A stretch of 64,000 nt of DNA from the NCBI RefSeq assembly GCF_024199795.1, contig NZ_JANADK010000001.1, forward strand, positions 372,001 through 436,000, read 5' to 3'. This document shows, piece after piece, positions 38,859-48,225 of the stretch. The notes below the pieces were generated by a model. The model worked only from the letters and a program-made list of their open reading frames with translations. It ran no database searches and was not told the origin of the DNA. The position numbers and the translations under genes were made by a program. The first letter of the stretch is position 1. Each line of letters opens with the position of its first letter. The DNA comes from Bradyrhizobium sp. CCGB01. Lineage in GTDB: Bacteria > Pseudomonadota > Alphaproteobacteria > Rhizobiales > Xanthobacteraceae.

Positions 38859-40625
38859 ATGTATTCGCGTAACCGTGGTGCGATCCCAGCATCTGACCAG
38901 AGATTGCTGGTGACCTTGATTCCGGGACGATCCGCGTTGGGGTGGATCGTCTGCTTTAGCGTGTCCGTAAACCTGCTGCTCCTGGTCGTACCTTTCTATT
39001 CCATCGAGGTGTTCGACCGTGTGCTCAGCAGCGGCAGCATTGAGACGCTTGTCGGCCTCACCGTCATCGCCGTAGGTGCCCTCGCCTTCAGCGCTGCGTT
39101 CGATACGTTTCGTAACCGCCTGTTGAGCCGGTTCGCCGTCGGGTTCGAGCACTGCCTCGCTCCGATCATCCTTGAAGGCAGCATCACCGGCGCGGCGCCG
39201 GCCGACGGCCGGCCGCATGATCTCGTCAAGCTTCGCGAGCTGAGAACCTTCCTGTCGAGCGGAACGGTGACATCGCTGATAGATGCGCCATTCCTTCCGG
39301 TGTTTATTCTCATCCTGTTCTTCCTGCACCCCTGGTATGGCGTCATAGTCCTGATCGGGGTGGGGATCCTGCTGGCGATGGGCGTTGCAAGCCACTGGAT
39401 CGCGCGCGGGGAAATCGCGCAGGCCTCTCAGGCCGCGTTGAAGACCCAGGCGTTGCTCGATGGAATCGTCCGGCACTCCGGCGTGGTGCGGGCGATGGGC
39501 TGGACCCGAGGCGCCATCCGCGCGTTCATGAGCCTCAACGATGAAGCCCTGTCTCCGGTCGTGCGGGCGAGCGAACGCATCTACACGATTACGGCCGCCG
39601 CGCGAATGGTCAGGACCATCCTGCAGATTGCCGCGATCGGTGCCGGTGCCTGGCTCGTGCTTCAGAACGAGGTGCTGTCCGGCAGTCTGATCGCGAGTTC
39701 GATCCTGATCGCCCGCACATTGCAGCCCATGGAAGGGTTGGTTTCGGCCTGGCGCGCATTGGCATCTGCGCAGGACGCCTGGACGCAAGTCTGCAACGCC
39801 GCGATGCCGGTTCTTGCGCGCTCGCAGAAGACGCTGCTTCCGCCGCCATCCGGCATTCTCCAGGTCGAACGGGTGACATTCCGGATTGGCGGCGTGCAGC
39901 GTCCCATTCTCGCGGGCATCTCATTTCAGTGCCGCCCTTCCGAACTTGTCGTCGTGATCGGACCGACCGGCGCTGGAAAGTCCACATTGCTGCGCTTGAT
40001 GGCAGGCCTCGAGCGGCCGAGCACCGGCACGATCCGGCTGGACCGCGCAGCACTCCATAACTGGGATCCCGATCAGCTTGGGCAATTCGTCGGCTATCTT
40101 CCCCAGGACGTGCAGCTCCTGGGCGGAACGGTGGCCGAAGCCATTGCCGGGTTCAATGAATGCGCACAGGACAAGGCTATCGTCGCCGCGGCCATGCTTG
40201 CGCAGGCGCATGAAATGATCCTGTCCCTTCCGGCCGGCTATCAGACCGAGATCGGCCGCGACGGCAGCAGGCTGTCCGGTGGCCAGCGCCAGCGCATTGG
40301 TCTTGCACGTGCCTTCTTTGGCGATCGCAAATTGATCCTGCTGGATGAGCCCAACGCCAATCTCGACCCGGACGGCGAAGAAGCATTGTGCTCCGCGATT
40401 CTATCAGCCAAGGCCCGCGGCGCAGCATCGGTGATCGTGACCCATCGGCCGCGCCTGTTGACCATCGCAGATGCCGTGCTCCTCTTGAGGGACGGCAACC
40501 AGATCACCTTCGGCCCCCCCTATGAGGTTCTTCGCACCCAGCGGCCGGCACCGGTCCCCACTCGGGCCGTGGTCCCGCGCGATGCCGAACCGCAGAGGCT
40601 GACGGGGTGGAGAGCGGGGCCATGA
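38859..40625 (+). CDS. Type I secretion ABC transporter (PrtD/RsaD type)
   Basis: The 588-residue inner-membrane exporter has about six transmembrane segments (about 30-310) and one ATPase domain (about 345-555) with Walker A IGPTGAGKST, signature LSGGQRQR, Walker B KLILLDEPNANLD and the H-loop VTHRP. Unlike bacteriocin exporters it lacks an N-terminal C39 peptidase domain, which fits an uncleaved C-terminal signal. It is the closest type I ATPase to the RTX cargo gene. Its stop overlaps the start of the adaptor gene by 4 nt. Confidence 0.94.
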   Translation: MYSRNRGAIPASDQRLLVTLIPGRSALGWIVCFSVSVNLLLLVVPFYSIEVFDRVLSSGSIETLVGLTVIAVGALAFSAAFDTFRNRLLSRFAVGFEHCLAPIILEGSITGAAPADGRPHDLVKLRELRTFLSSGTVTSLIDAPFLPVFILILFFLHPWYGVIVLIGVGILLAMGVASHWIARGEIAQASQAALKTQALLDGIVRHSGVVRAMGWTRGAIRAFMSLNDEALSPVVRASERIYTITAAARMVRTILQIAAIGAGAWLVLQNEVLSGSLIASSILIARTLQPMEGLVSAWRALASAQDAWTQVCNAAMPVLARSQKTLLPPPSGILQVERVTFRIGGVQRPILAGISFQCRPSELVVVIGPTGAGKSTLLRLMAGLERPSTGTIRLDRAALHNWDPDQLGQFVGYLPQDVQLLGGTVAEAIAGFNECAQDKAIVAAAMLAQAHEMILSLPAGYQTEIGRDGSRLSGGQRQRIGLARAFFGDRKLILLDEPNANLDPDGEEALCSAILSAKARGAASVIVTHRPRLLTIADAVLLLRDGNQITFGPPYEVLRTQRPAPVPTRAVVPRDAEPQRLTGWRAGP

Positions 40626-41986
40626 CGCAGACTGGTCAAACCATCGCGATGCCCGCGCCTGTCGCTGGCCCCCGGCCGAAGTCCTGGCCGACGGAGCAAC
40701 CGCGATCCGACATGCGACGGATCATCGCCTGGGGTTGCGTGCTGCTCGTCCTGCAATTTTGCGGCTTCGGCTTGTGGGCAACCACGGTTCCGCTCCGCGG
40801 CGCGGTCGTGGCGCCGGGATTCATCAAGGTGCATTCGAAGCGCAAGGCAGTGCAACATCTGGAAGGCGGGATCATCAAGTCGATCTATGTGCGGGAAAAC
40901 GATCACGTCGAAGCCGGGCAACTCATTGCACGGCTCGACACCGCGCAGATCGAAGGCACTCTTGGCTCCCTTGAGACAAAGTTCTTCGCAGACCTCGCGA
41001 TGGAGGCCCGTCTGGCAGCTGAGCAAGACGGTGCGAAATCAATCCGGTTTCCGGACGAATTGCGCGAGAGTGCAGCTCGTCCCTCCGCCCGTATCGCCAT
41101 TCAAACCCAGGAGGCTGAATTTGCTGCGCGACTGGCGGCGATTGAAAACGAGCGCAAGGTGATCGACCAGCAGATGCTGCAAAACGCCGACTCCATCCGC
41201 GGCCTGGAGAGCAACACGCAAGGACTCGAACAACAACTCGTATTACTCCGGGAAGAGATCTCCGATACGAGCTATCTGCTGGCGAAAGGCCTCGCTCGAA
41301 AACCGCGTGTGCTGGCGTTGAAGCGTGCCGAAGCCGAGGCCGCTGGACAGGTCGATCGCAATGCCGCATCAATTTCCGAGATGCAGGGCAAGATCGCGGA
41401 GTTGCAGGACAGACGCCGGCAGCTCGGGTTCAACCAGAATCAGGATATCGCCAAGCAGCGCCACGCGACCAGCGAGGAAATCGGCGACCTCAGACATCGA
41501 ATTGCCGCGTTGCGCTCCCAGCTTGTTCGGTCTGAACTGCGTGCCCCGGAAAGTGGAAGGATCGTCGGTCTCAATAGCAGAGACCTCAACGCCGTGCTTG
41601 GACCTCGGGAAACCCTGATGGAAATCGTTCCGACGCAAGATCGGCTTGTCATCGAGGCGACATTGAAGCCTGCGGATCGGGAAGAGGTCTATGTCGGACA
41701 GATGGCGCGCGTGCGGGTTCACGCGCTGAATATTCGTCGCCGGCCGATGCTCGAGGGAAGGGTCGTCGGCGTTGCGGCAGACGCACTGACAGACTCCAAG
41801 TCCGGCGTGAGCTCTTACCTGGCCGAGGTTGAGCTGGACCCCAAGGCGCCAACAGCCTCCTACATCTCGACATTGATGCCTGGAATGCCCGTCGAGATAT
41901 TTGTCGAGACGGGGGAACGAACCTTTGCTGAATATCTTTTGCAGCCAATGACGCTACGGATCAACCGTGCGTTCAGGGAGAATTAA
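40622..41986 (+). CDS. Type I secretion membrane fusion protein (HlyD/PrtE family)
   Basis: The 454-residue periplasmic adaptor has one N-terminal transmembrane helix (about 38-57), a lipoyl/barrel-sandwich motif (VQHLEGGIIKSIYVRENDHVEAGQLIARLD), a long coiled coil (about 115-295) and a C-terminal beta-barrel with LMPGMPVEIFVETGERT. The ATG at 40622 overlaps the transporter stop (ATGA); a GTG at 40607 is an alternative. The outer-membrane TolC partner is not encoded nearby. Confidence 0.94.
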   Translation: MTQTGQTIAMPAPVAGPRPKSWPTEQPRSDMRRIIAWGCVLLVLQFCGFGLWATTVPLRGAVVAPGFIKVHSKRKAVQHLEGGIIKSIYVRENDHVEAGQLIARLDTAQIEGTLGSLETKFFADLAMEARLAAEQDGAKSIRFPDELRESAARPSARIAIQTQEAEFAARLAAIENERKVIDQQMLQNADSIRGLESNTQGLEQQLVLLREEISDTSYLLAKGLARKPRVLALKRAEAEAAGQVDRNAASISEMQGKIAELQDRRRQLGFNQNQDIAKQRHATSEEIGDLRHRIAALRSQLVRSELRAPESGRIVGLNSRDLNAVLGPRETLMEIVPTQDRLVIEATLKPADREEVYVGQMARVRVHALNIRRRPMLEGRVVGVAADALTDSKSGVSSYLAEVELDPKAPTASYISTLMPGMPVEIFVETGERTFAEYLLQPMTLRINRAFREN

Positions 41987-42001
41987 AAGCGCTGGTAAGG
42001 G

Positions 42002-43249
42002 GTGGGCCGGCCTACGAGGGAGGCGACCGTGCATGAGTGCAGTAAGGCACTACCTTCCGCACAGGATGATTTTCGTTCTGATCGCGTCGAGCGCGCCTCG
42101 AAGCAGGCCAATGACGGATGCGGTCCACCAGGACCAGGTCCGGAGCCACGTCCGCAACAGACCGCAATGGAATATTTCGCGAAGGCCATGGCGGAATTGC
42201 TCGGCTGCAGGAATTGTTACGTAGCCCTGATATCCGGCTCCGGACTGGAAGAAGTCAGAATTGGAGACGCTCCTACCGATCCGTCATGTCCGACAATGGT
42301 TGAGCGCTTCGCGCGCAAGGGCACAGCCGAGGATGTTGCCTCGCTTGAGCCGGTCAATTCCCGGACCTCCTTCGTGCGGAAGTTGATCGGCGCCGAACCC
42401 CCGATCAATGGTCATTCGGTCATTGGCAGGTTTGCGTCCAGTGAGCGCGCCACTGTCGTATTCGTGGCCGGATGGCGGCCGGCCGCGCTTGCGGCAGCCG
42501 AGATTCCCGGTCTGGCGCATACCGTGCGCCCGATATGGAAGGCGGCTCATTCAATGGCCCGGCAAAAGCCGGGGCATGTCGATGCGCAGATATGGCTCGA
42601 AGAGCTGACCTTTCCCGCCATCGTCGCGGACCAGGCTCTGCACGTTTACGCTGTCAATCGTGGTGGACGAATGCTGCTTGCCAAGCGCGAGCTGCTAAGG
42701 ATGGACGGAGGAAAGCTCGCTGGCTCGTGCGGTTCCGTGACCGAAAGCTTGCGAGGGGCGATCGCGAAGGTGCTCGTTGAGAGCGCGACCCATGGAGGTT
42801 GCAATACTACGGTACCACTTTCGACGGATCGTCAGCAATTCGCCTTCGCCAAGATCGGCGCTGTCCCAACGCATGACGAGCTGGGAAAGGCCCTCATCGT
42901 CGTGCCGCAGTTCGATGACGTGCAGGGCGCGCACTGCATCGCGTCTGCCTTCGGGTTGAACTGGGCCGAGGAAAGAATCGTCGGCCGGATTCTCCAATTC
43001 CAGTGCCCTCGCGATATTGGAGCCGCGCTTCGACTAACCGAGGCAACGGTGCGGACCTACACCAAGAGGATCATGCTCAAATTGGGCATCAATCGACAGT
43101 CGGAATTCTTTCTTCTGTATCATCTCACCCAGTCGCCTTTTGGCGCTGGCAGGCGCGAGAACCCGATGATCCGGCCGGCCTCCGACAGCCGATTGATCGA
43201 CGACGATCCGATGGGATTGCGGACGGCGGACAAGCGTTCGCCTGATTGA
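42002..43249 (+). CDS. LuxR-family transcriptional regulator
   Basis: The 415-residue regulator has a C-terminal LuxR-type helix-turn-helix (about 315-375: FGLNWAEERIVGRILQFQ, then RDIGAALRLTEATVRTYTKR, then IMLKLGINRQSEF) and an N-terminal ligand or PAS/GAF-like part with FPAIVADQALHVYAVNRGGRMLL resembling the PAS segment of such proteins. There is no autoinducer-binding domain of the LuxR/LasR kind and no LuxI gene. Start at GTG 42002 is uncertain; GTG at 42029 is also in frame. It follows the adaptor gene by 15 nt, so it is likely co-transcribed. Confidence 0.85.
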   Translation: MGRPTREATVHECSKALPSAQDDFRSDRVERASKQANDGCGPPGPGPEPRPQQTAMEYFAKAMAELLGCRNCYVALISGSGLEEVRIGDAPTDPSCPTMVERFARKGTAEDVASLEPVNSRTSFVRKLIGAEPPINGHSVIGRFASSERATVVFVAGWRPAALAAAEIPGLAHTVRPIWKAAHSMARQKPGHVDAQIWLEELTFPAIVADQALHVYAVNRGGRMLLAKRELLRMDGGKLAGSCGSVTESLRGAIAKVLVESATHGGCNTTVPLSTDRQQFAFAKIGAVPTHDELGKALIVVPQFDDVQGAHCIASAFGLNWAEERIVGRILQFQCPRDIGAALRLTEATVRTYTKRIMLKLGINRQSEFFLLYHLTQSPFGAGRRENPMIRPASDSRLIDDDPMGLRTADKRSPD

Positions 43250-43278
43250 GTGCAGGGAGCTCCGTGAGGTCGAGCCGC

Positions 43279-44277
43279 ATGAGCTGCGCAGGTTTCCTCT
43301 ATCGGGCGCTCGCTGCGCTGGCATTGGCGGGGACCGGCTTCCATGCCGATGCCCAGGGCATCCAATTGGCGCTTCCGATTGATTGCGAGCCCGGCCGTTC
43401 CTGCTACATCCAGAATTACACCGATCTTGATCCGTCCCGGTCGGCGCGAGATTACAAATGCGGCACGCTGACCTATGACAACCACAACGGCACCGACTTT
43501 CGCTTGCCCTCACTGGCGGCGCAAAAGGCCGGCGTGGAAGTGCGCACAGCGGCAGGTGGTCGCGTTCTTCGGACACGCAACGATGCTCCGGACGACGCTT
43601 TCACGAAATCGGGACGCGACGCCGTGCGCGAGGCCGAATGCGGCAATGGAATCGTCATCGAGCATCCGGAGCAGTGGGAAACCCAGTACTGCCACCTGGC
43701 CGCCGGCAGTGTGCTGGTCAAGCCGGGAGACAAGGTCGAACCCGGACAGCCGATCGGCCGCGTCGGTCTCTCCGGCCTCACGGAATATCCTCACCTGCAT
43801 TTCACCGTGAGGCGCAACGGCGCGGTCGTTGATCCCTTCGCGTATGGCGTTCGTCCAGAGTCCTGCGAGGGCGGTCAATCCCTCTGGCTTCCCGCCCTCC
43901 GCTCGAAACTCGAGTATCAGGAACGCGCCATCCTCAATGCAGGCTTTACGACCGGTGCGGTCACGATGGAACTCATCGAGGACGGTACTGCCGAGCGGCA
44001 AACGCCGTCCGCCGGTTCGACCGCAATCGTCGCGTTCGTGCGCGCGATCGGGCTGAAGGCAGGCGACGCGCAATGGCTGGTCGTCAAGGATCCCCTCGGG
44101 AATGTCATTGCGGAAAATCGGTCTGCGCCGCTTCAGGGCAGCAAGGCGCAATTCATGCTGTTCGCGGGGAAGAAGCGTCCCGCTGGCGGTTGGGAACGTG
44201 GTTCCTACAAGGCCACTTATGTTGTCGAGCGCGACGGCCAAATCGTGCTCAAGAAGGACCTGGATCTCGTGCTCTAG
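43279..44277 (+). CDS. M23 family (LytM-like) metallopeptidase, exported
   Basis: The 332-residue protein starts with a predicted signal peptide (MSCAGFLYRALAALALAGTG, about 20-25 residues) followed by an M23 domain. Zinc ligands are in HNGTDF (His69, Asp73) and HLHF (His172/His174), with His139 in QYCHLAAG and the GDKVEPGQPIGRVG element; the site is complete. A GTG at 43264 and a TTG overlapping the regulator stop at 43246 are alternative starts. It likely cleaves peptidoglycan cross-links or processes an exported protein. It is the last gene of the RTX block, about 30 nt after the regulator. Confidence 0.88.
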   Translation: MSCAGFLYRALAALALAGTGFHADAQGIQLALPIDCEPGRSCYIQNYTDLDPSRSARDYKCGTLTYDNHNGTDFRLPSLAAQKAGVEVRTAAGGRVLRTRNDAPDDAFTKSGRDAVREAECGNGIVIEHPEQWETQYCHLAAGSVLVKPGDKVEPGQPIGRVGLSGLTEYPHLHFTVRRNGAVVDPFAYGVRPESCEGGQSLWLPALRSKLEYQERAILNAGFTTGAVTMELIEDGTAERQTPSAGSTAIVAFVRAIGLKAGDAQWLVVKDPLGNVIAENRSAPLQGSKAQFMLFAGKKRPAGGWERGSYKATYVVERDGQIVLKKDLDLVL

Positions 44278-44381
44278 CCCTGCGCCTATGTTCGGGGGAG
44301 CCCAGGCCCACGAGCGGTTTAGAGGCCTGATCGGTTGCCGGAACGGCCCGCTCCCGCTATAGGGCGTGGAGAGGGTGAGCC

Positions 44382-45197
44382 ATGTCCGATATGCGTTTGA
44401 TTGTTGCTGGGGCCGGCGGCCGGATGGGCCGGGCGCTGACACGAGCGATTGCCGAGAGCAAGGGCGCGGTGCTGGCCGGCGCGCTGGAGGCACCGGGCTC
44501 CGAACTGCTCGGCAAGGATGCCGGCGTGCTCGCGGGCCTCCCCGCCAATGACATCAAGCTCTCCGCCGACCTCTGGGCGATGTCGAAAGACGCCGACGGC
44601 ATCCTGGATTTCACCGTGCCGGCGGCGACCATCGCCAATGTCGCGATCGCGGCCCAGCGCGGCCTCGTGCACGTCATCGGCACCACCGGCCTTTCGGGCT
44701 CCGATGATGCCGTGATCAAGAGCGTCACCAACCGCGCAGTGGTCGTGAAGTCGGGCAACATGAGTCTCGGCGTCAACCTACTCGCGGCGGTGGTCAAGCG
44801 CGTCGCCAAGGCGCTCGACGAGAGTTTCGATATCGAGGTCGTGGAGACGCATCACCGCATGAAGGTCGATGCGCCCTCGGGCACCGCGCTCATGCTGGGC
44901 CAGGCGGCCGCCGCCGGCCGCGGCATCGCGCTCGACGAGCATTCGGCGCGCGGTCGTGACGGCATCACCGGCGCGCGCCGGCCGGGCGACATCGGCTTTG
45001 CGTCGCTACGCGGTGGCACCGCGGCCGGCGATCACACCGTGATGTTCGCGGGTCCGTTCGAGCGGTTGACGCTGTCGCATCACGCCGAGGACCGCATGCT
45101 GTTCGCCCATGGTGCGCTGAAGGCGGCGCTGTGGGCGCATGGCAAGAGCCCCGGGCTCTATTCGATGGCCGACGTGCTTGGCCTCTCCGACATCTGA
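44382..45197 (+). CDS. dapB: 4-hydroxy-tetrahydrodipicolinate reductase DapB
   Basis: NAD(P)H-dependent reductase of lysine and diaminopimelate synthesis, 271 residues. Nucleotide-binding GAGGRMGR at the N-terminus, the [10 protein letters not shown] loop, and the active-site signature [15 protein letters not shown] are all present. gpmA follows 19 nt later, so they form a unit. Confidence 0.98.
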   Translation: MSDMRLIVAGAGGRMGRALTRAIAESKGAVLAGALEAPGSELLGKDAGVLAGLPANDIKLSADLWAMSKDADGILDFTVPAATIANVAIAAQRGLVHVIGTTGLSGSDDAVIKSVTNRAVVVKSGNMSLGVNLLAAVVKRVAKALDESFDIEVVETHHRMKVDAPSGTALMLGQAAAAGRGIALDEHSARGRDGITGARRPGDIGFASLRGGTAAGDHTVMFAGPFERLTLSHHAEDRMLFAHGALKAALWAHGKSPGLYSMADVLGLSDI

Positions 45198-45216
45198 AAA
45201 AAACGGAAAGCAGTTG

Positions 45217-45840
45217 ATGAGCGAACGTCTTCTCGTGCTCGTGCGCCATGGCCAGAGCGAATGGAATCTGAAGAACCTTTTCACGGGCTGGAAGGATCCT
45301 GATCTCACCGAGCTCGGCGTGAAGGAGGCCACGGAAGCGGGCCGCAAGCTGAAGGCGCAGGGCCTGGTGTTCGACGTCGCCTACACCTCGGTCCTGACGC
45401 GTGCCCAGCACACGCTGGATCTCATCCTCGGCGAGCTCGGCCAGAAAGGCCTGCCGACCTCCAAGGACCTCGCGCTGAACGAGCGCGACTATGGCGATCT
45501 CTCCGGCCTCAACAAGGACGACGCCCGCAAGAAATGGGGCGAGGACCAGGTGCTGATCTGGCGCCGTTCCTACGACGTGCCGCCGCCCGGCGGTGAAAGC
45601 CTGAAGGATACGCTGGCGCGCGCGCTGCCTTATTACGTGCAGGAGATCCTGCCCGGTGTGCTCAACGGCAAGCGCACGCTGGTCGCCGCCCACGGCAACT
45701 CGCTGCGCGCGCTGATCATGGTGCTGGAAAAGCTCTCGCCCGAAGGCATTTTGAAGCGCGAGCTGGCGACGGGTGTGCCGATCATCTACCGGCTCAATGC
45801 GGATTCGACCGTGGCGTCGAAGCTGGATCTGGCGGGCTAG
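45217..45840 (+). CDS. gpmA: 2,3-bisphosphoglycerate-dependent phosphoglycerate mutase GpmA
   Basis: Interconverts 3- and 2-phosphoglycerate in glycolysis. The ATG at 45217 gives [17 protein letters not shown], with the phospho-accepting His in VRHG; the second catalytic His is in [10 protein letters not shown]. The 207-residue length is the shorter alphaproteobacterial form. Confidence 0.97.
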   Translation: MSERLLVLVRHGQSEWNLKNLFTGWKDPDLTELGVKEATEAGRKLKAQGLVFDVAYTSVLTRAQHTLDLILGELGQKGLPTSKDLALNERDYGDLSGLNKDDARKKWGEDQVLIWRRSYDVPPPGGESLKDTLARALPYYVQEILPGVLNGKRTLVAAHGNSLRALIMVLEKLSPEGILKRELATGVPIIYRLNADSTVASKLDLAG

Positions 45841-45862
45841 TCTTCGCCTCAAACGCCAGTGC

Positions 45863-45954
45863 CGTAGGGTGGGCAAAGCGCAGCGTGCCCACCATCTGTC
45901 GGCGATCGCGGAAATATGGTGGGCACGGCGCTTTGCGCCTTTGCCCACCCTACG
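45863..45954. repeat. Long intergenic palindrome, family B, copy 3
   Basis: CGTAGGGTGGGCAAAGCG pairs with CGCCTTTGCCCACCCTACG, and inner CGTGCCCACCAT with ATGGTGGGCACG. It is a variant of the family with GCAAAG in place of TTAGC. It fills the gap between the convergent gpmA and ada-like genes. Confidence 0.9.
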
Positions 45955-45958
45955 AGAC

Positions 45959-46855
45959 CTACTGCATCCCCATCTGCCCGGCTTCCCAGCCTAGCATCGC
46001 CTGCTTGCGGGTGATGCCCCAGTGATAGCCGGTGAGCGTGCCGCTCTTGCCGAGTGCGCGGTGGCAGGGCACGACGAACGAGACCGGGTTCTTGCCGACC
46101 GCAGCGCCGACAGCGCGCGAGGCCTTCGGGCTGTTGATGTTGCAGGCGATGTCGGAATAGGACACCGCGCGGCCCATCGGGATCTTCAGCAGCGTCTCCC
46201 ACACCCGCACTTCGAAATCGGTGCCGATCATGACCACGCGCAGCGGCTGGTCCGGCCGCCACAGCTTCGTATCGAAGATGCGCTGTGCGAGCGGTGCGGT
46301 GCCTTCGTGATCCTCGACGTAAGTTGCGTTGCGCCATCGCCGCGTCATGTCGGCGAGCGCGACCTTCTCTTCACCGGGATCGGCGAAGGCGAGGCCCGAC
46401 AGGCCGCGATCGGTCGCGATCACGATCGCCGTGCCGAACGGCGAGGGATGGAAGCCGTAGCGCAAGGTGAGACCCGCGCCGCCGTTCTTCCATTCGCCCG
46501 GCGACATCGCTTCATGGGTGACGAAGAGATCGTGCAGCCGCCCCGGCCCCGAGAGACCTGAGTCGAGTGCCGCATCGAGAATGCTCGCGGAATCCCGCAG
46601 CAGACCCTTGGCGTGGTCGAGGGTGAGGGCTTGCATGAAAGCCTTCGGCGTGATCGAGGCCCAGCGGCGGAACAGATGGTGCAGCTCATCCGGCGTGACG
46701 CCGGCCGCATCCGCCATCGCTTCGATGGCCGGCTGCGTGCGCCAGTTCTCCGAGATGAACGCGATCGCCCGGCGCACGGAATCGTAGTCGCGCAGCGCGG
46801 CATTCTGGGGGCCCGGCTTGGCCAGGCGCTGGTCATGTATGGCGAGTGTCATCAT
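45959..46855 (-). CDS. Ada-like O6-methylguanine-DNA methyltransferase with AraC-type domain
   Basis: The 298-residue protein has an N-terminal AraC-like helix-turn-helix (about 25-125) and a C-terminal methyltransferase domain (about 130-298) with the active-site Cys264 in VVPCHRALG, the RAVG arginine finger region and the GYHWGITRK motif. Full-length E. coli Ada also carries a zinc-binding N-terminal domain with Cys38; this is absent here, so the protein cannot sense methyl-phosphotriesters in the same way. It probably repairs O6-methylguanine and may still bind DNA. Confidence 0.9.
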   Translation of the reverse strand: MMTLAIHDQRLAKPGPQNAALRDYDSVRRAIAFISENWRTQPAIEAMADAAGVTPDELHHLFRRWASITPKAFMQALTLDHAKGLLRDSASILDAALDSGLSGPGRLHDLFVTHEAMSPGEWKNGGAGLTLRYGFHPSPFGTAIVIATDRGLSGLAFADPGEEKVALADMTRRWRNATYVEDHEGTAPLAQRIFDTKLWRPDQPLRVVMIGTDFEVRVWETLLKIPMGRAVSYSDIACNINSPKASRAVGAAVGKNPVSFVVPCHRALGKSGTLTGYHWGITRKQAMLGWEAGQMGMQ

Positions 46856-46909
46856 GAGAAGAAATGTAGGAGAGCGAAGGCTCCGAAACCACCCGATTTC
46901 CGACTGGAA

Positions 46910-47443
46910 TCAACTGATGGGGTTGTAGGTCGGGCCACGCTTGGCGGCGTTCAACGCCTCGACCAAGCCTTTGTAAAAACTTGCTTTTTCGTCTGGGCCG
47001 AGGAAGCGGCCGATCTGGATCTGGTGGCCGCGCGAGATCAGATAGAGATGCTCGATGCCAAAGTCCTCGTCGATCTCCATGTCGAGACGGACCCAGAGCG
47101 GATTGAACGTCCATTCGGCGACCTGGCCGCGATGGCTGATACGCCGCACGCGCAGTTCGGACACCGTGACTGAAATCTCCTCGCGCGCCCGCGCGGTGCG
47201 GAAATTGGCCTTGAAGGCCCACCAGACCACCATCACGTCGAGGCCGAAAAAGCCGAGCACCGGCCAGGCGCCCTTCATCAGGAAGGCGAGGCCGGTGGCA
47301 AAGCTGACGACGCTCAGGAACAACATCACGGCGAGGAAGCCGGTGCGGTTCAGCGAGCGGTGCGGCGTCAGCAGCGCGGAGAAGATCTGAGGCTCGGCCT
47401 CGCTTTCAGATCGCTTGCGCTCAATTTCGTTGCCTGTGCTCAT
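46910..47443 (-). CDS. DUF2244 membrane protein
   Basis: The 177-residue protein has two transmembrane segments near residues 37-80 and the DUF2244 pattern LTPHRSLNRTGFLAVM at the N-terminus, followed by a beta-rich cytosolic half with WTFNPLWVRLDMEID and IGRFLGPDEKASFYKGL. Function unknown. It is divergent from nth, with 22 nt between the two starts, so their promoters overlap or lie within the coding ends. Confidence 0.88.
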   Translation of the reverse strand: MSTGNEIERKRSESEAEPQIFSALLTPHRSLNRTGFLAVMLFLSVVSFATGLAFLMKGAWPVLGFFGLDVMVVWWAFKANFRTARAREEISVTVSELRVRRISHRGQVAEWTFNPLWVRLDMEIDEDFGIEHLYLISRGHQIQIGRFLGPDEKASFYKGLVEALNAAKRGPTYNPIS

Positions 47444-47465
47444 CGTCCCTCAGTATATCCCGATC

Positions 47466-48218
47466 ATGGCGAAAATCACCCGCAAGCCGGCCCCGCGCAA
47501 AGCGTCCGTGCCGAAGAAAAAGGCAAAGGCGACTGTTGCGAAGCCAAAGGCTCCCGCCAAGAAATCGCTCAAGGCCACCAAGCCTTGGACGCCGGCCGAA
47601 ATTCACGAGGTCTTCAGCCGCTTCCGCAAGGCCAATCCCGAGCCGAAAGGCGAACTCGAGCACGTCAATCCCTTCACGCTGCTGGTCGCCGTGGTGCTGT
47701 CGGCACAAGCCACCGATGCCGGCGTCAACAAGGCGACGCGCGCATTGTTCGAGATCGCCGACACGCCGCAGAAGATGCTCGACCTCGGCGAAGAGCGCCT
47801 GCGCGAATACATCAAGACCATCGGCCTCTACCGCACCAAGGCCAGAAACGTCATCGCGCTGTCGGCAAAGGTGCTGAGCGATTTCGGCGGCGAGGTGCCG
47901 CGCACGCGCGCCGAGATCGAGTCGCTACCCGGCGCCGGGCGGAAAACCGCCAATGTCGTGCTCAACATGGCCTTCGGCGAGCACACCATGGCGGTCGACA
48001 CGCATGTCTTCCGCGTCGGCAACCGCACCGGCCTCGCGCCCGGCAAGACGCCGCTCGACGTCGAGCTTGGTCTCGAAAAGGTGATCCCGGGCGAGTTCAT
48101 GTTGCATGCCCATCATTGGCTGATCCTGCACGGCCGCTATACTTGCCTCGCGCGCAAGCCGCGCTGCGAGGTTTGCCTGATCAACGATCTCTGCCGATGG
48201 CCGGAGAAGACGGTCTGA
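47466..48218 (+). CDS. nth: Endonuclease III
   Basis: Base-excision-repair DNA glycosylase/AP lyase for oxidised pyrimidines, 250 residues including a Lys/Ala-rich N-terminal extension of about 40 residues. The helix-hairpin-helix LPGAGRKTANVVL has the catalytic Lys, VDTHVFRVGNRTG has the catalytic Asp, and the [4Fe-4S] loop is C-x6-C-x2-C-x5-C (CLARKPRCEVCLINDLC). The start at 47466 gives MAKITRKP; the frame opens at 47415. Confidence 0.97.
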   Translation: MAKITRKPAPRKASVPKKKAKATVAKPKAPAKKSLKATKPWTPAEIHEVFSRFRKANPEPKGELEHVNPFTLLVAVVLSAQATDAGVNKATRALFEIADTPQKMLDLGEERLREYIKTIGLYRTKARNVIALSAKVLSDFGGEVPRTRAEIESLPGAGRKTANVVLNMAFGEHTMAVDTHVFRVGNRTGLAPGKTPLDVELGLEKVIPGEFMLHAHHWLILHGRYTCLARKPRCEVCLINDLCRWPEKTV

Positions 48219-48225
48219 GGCGGCA

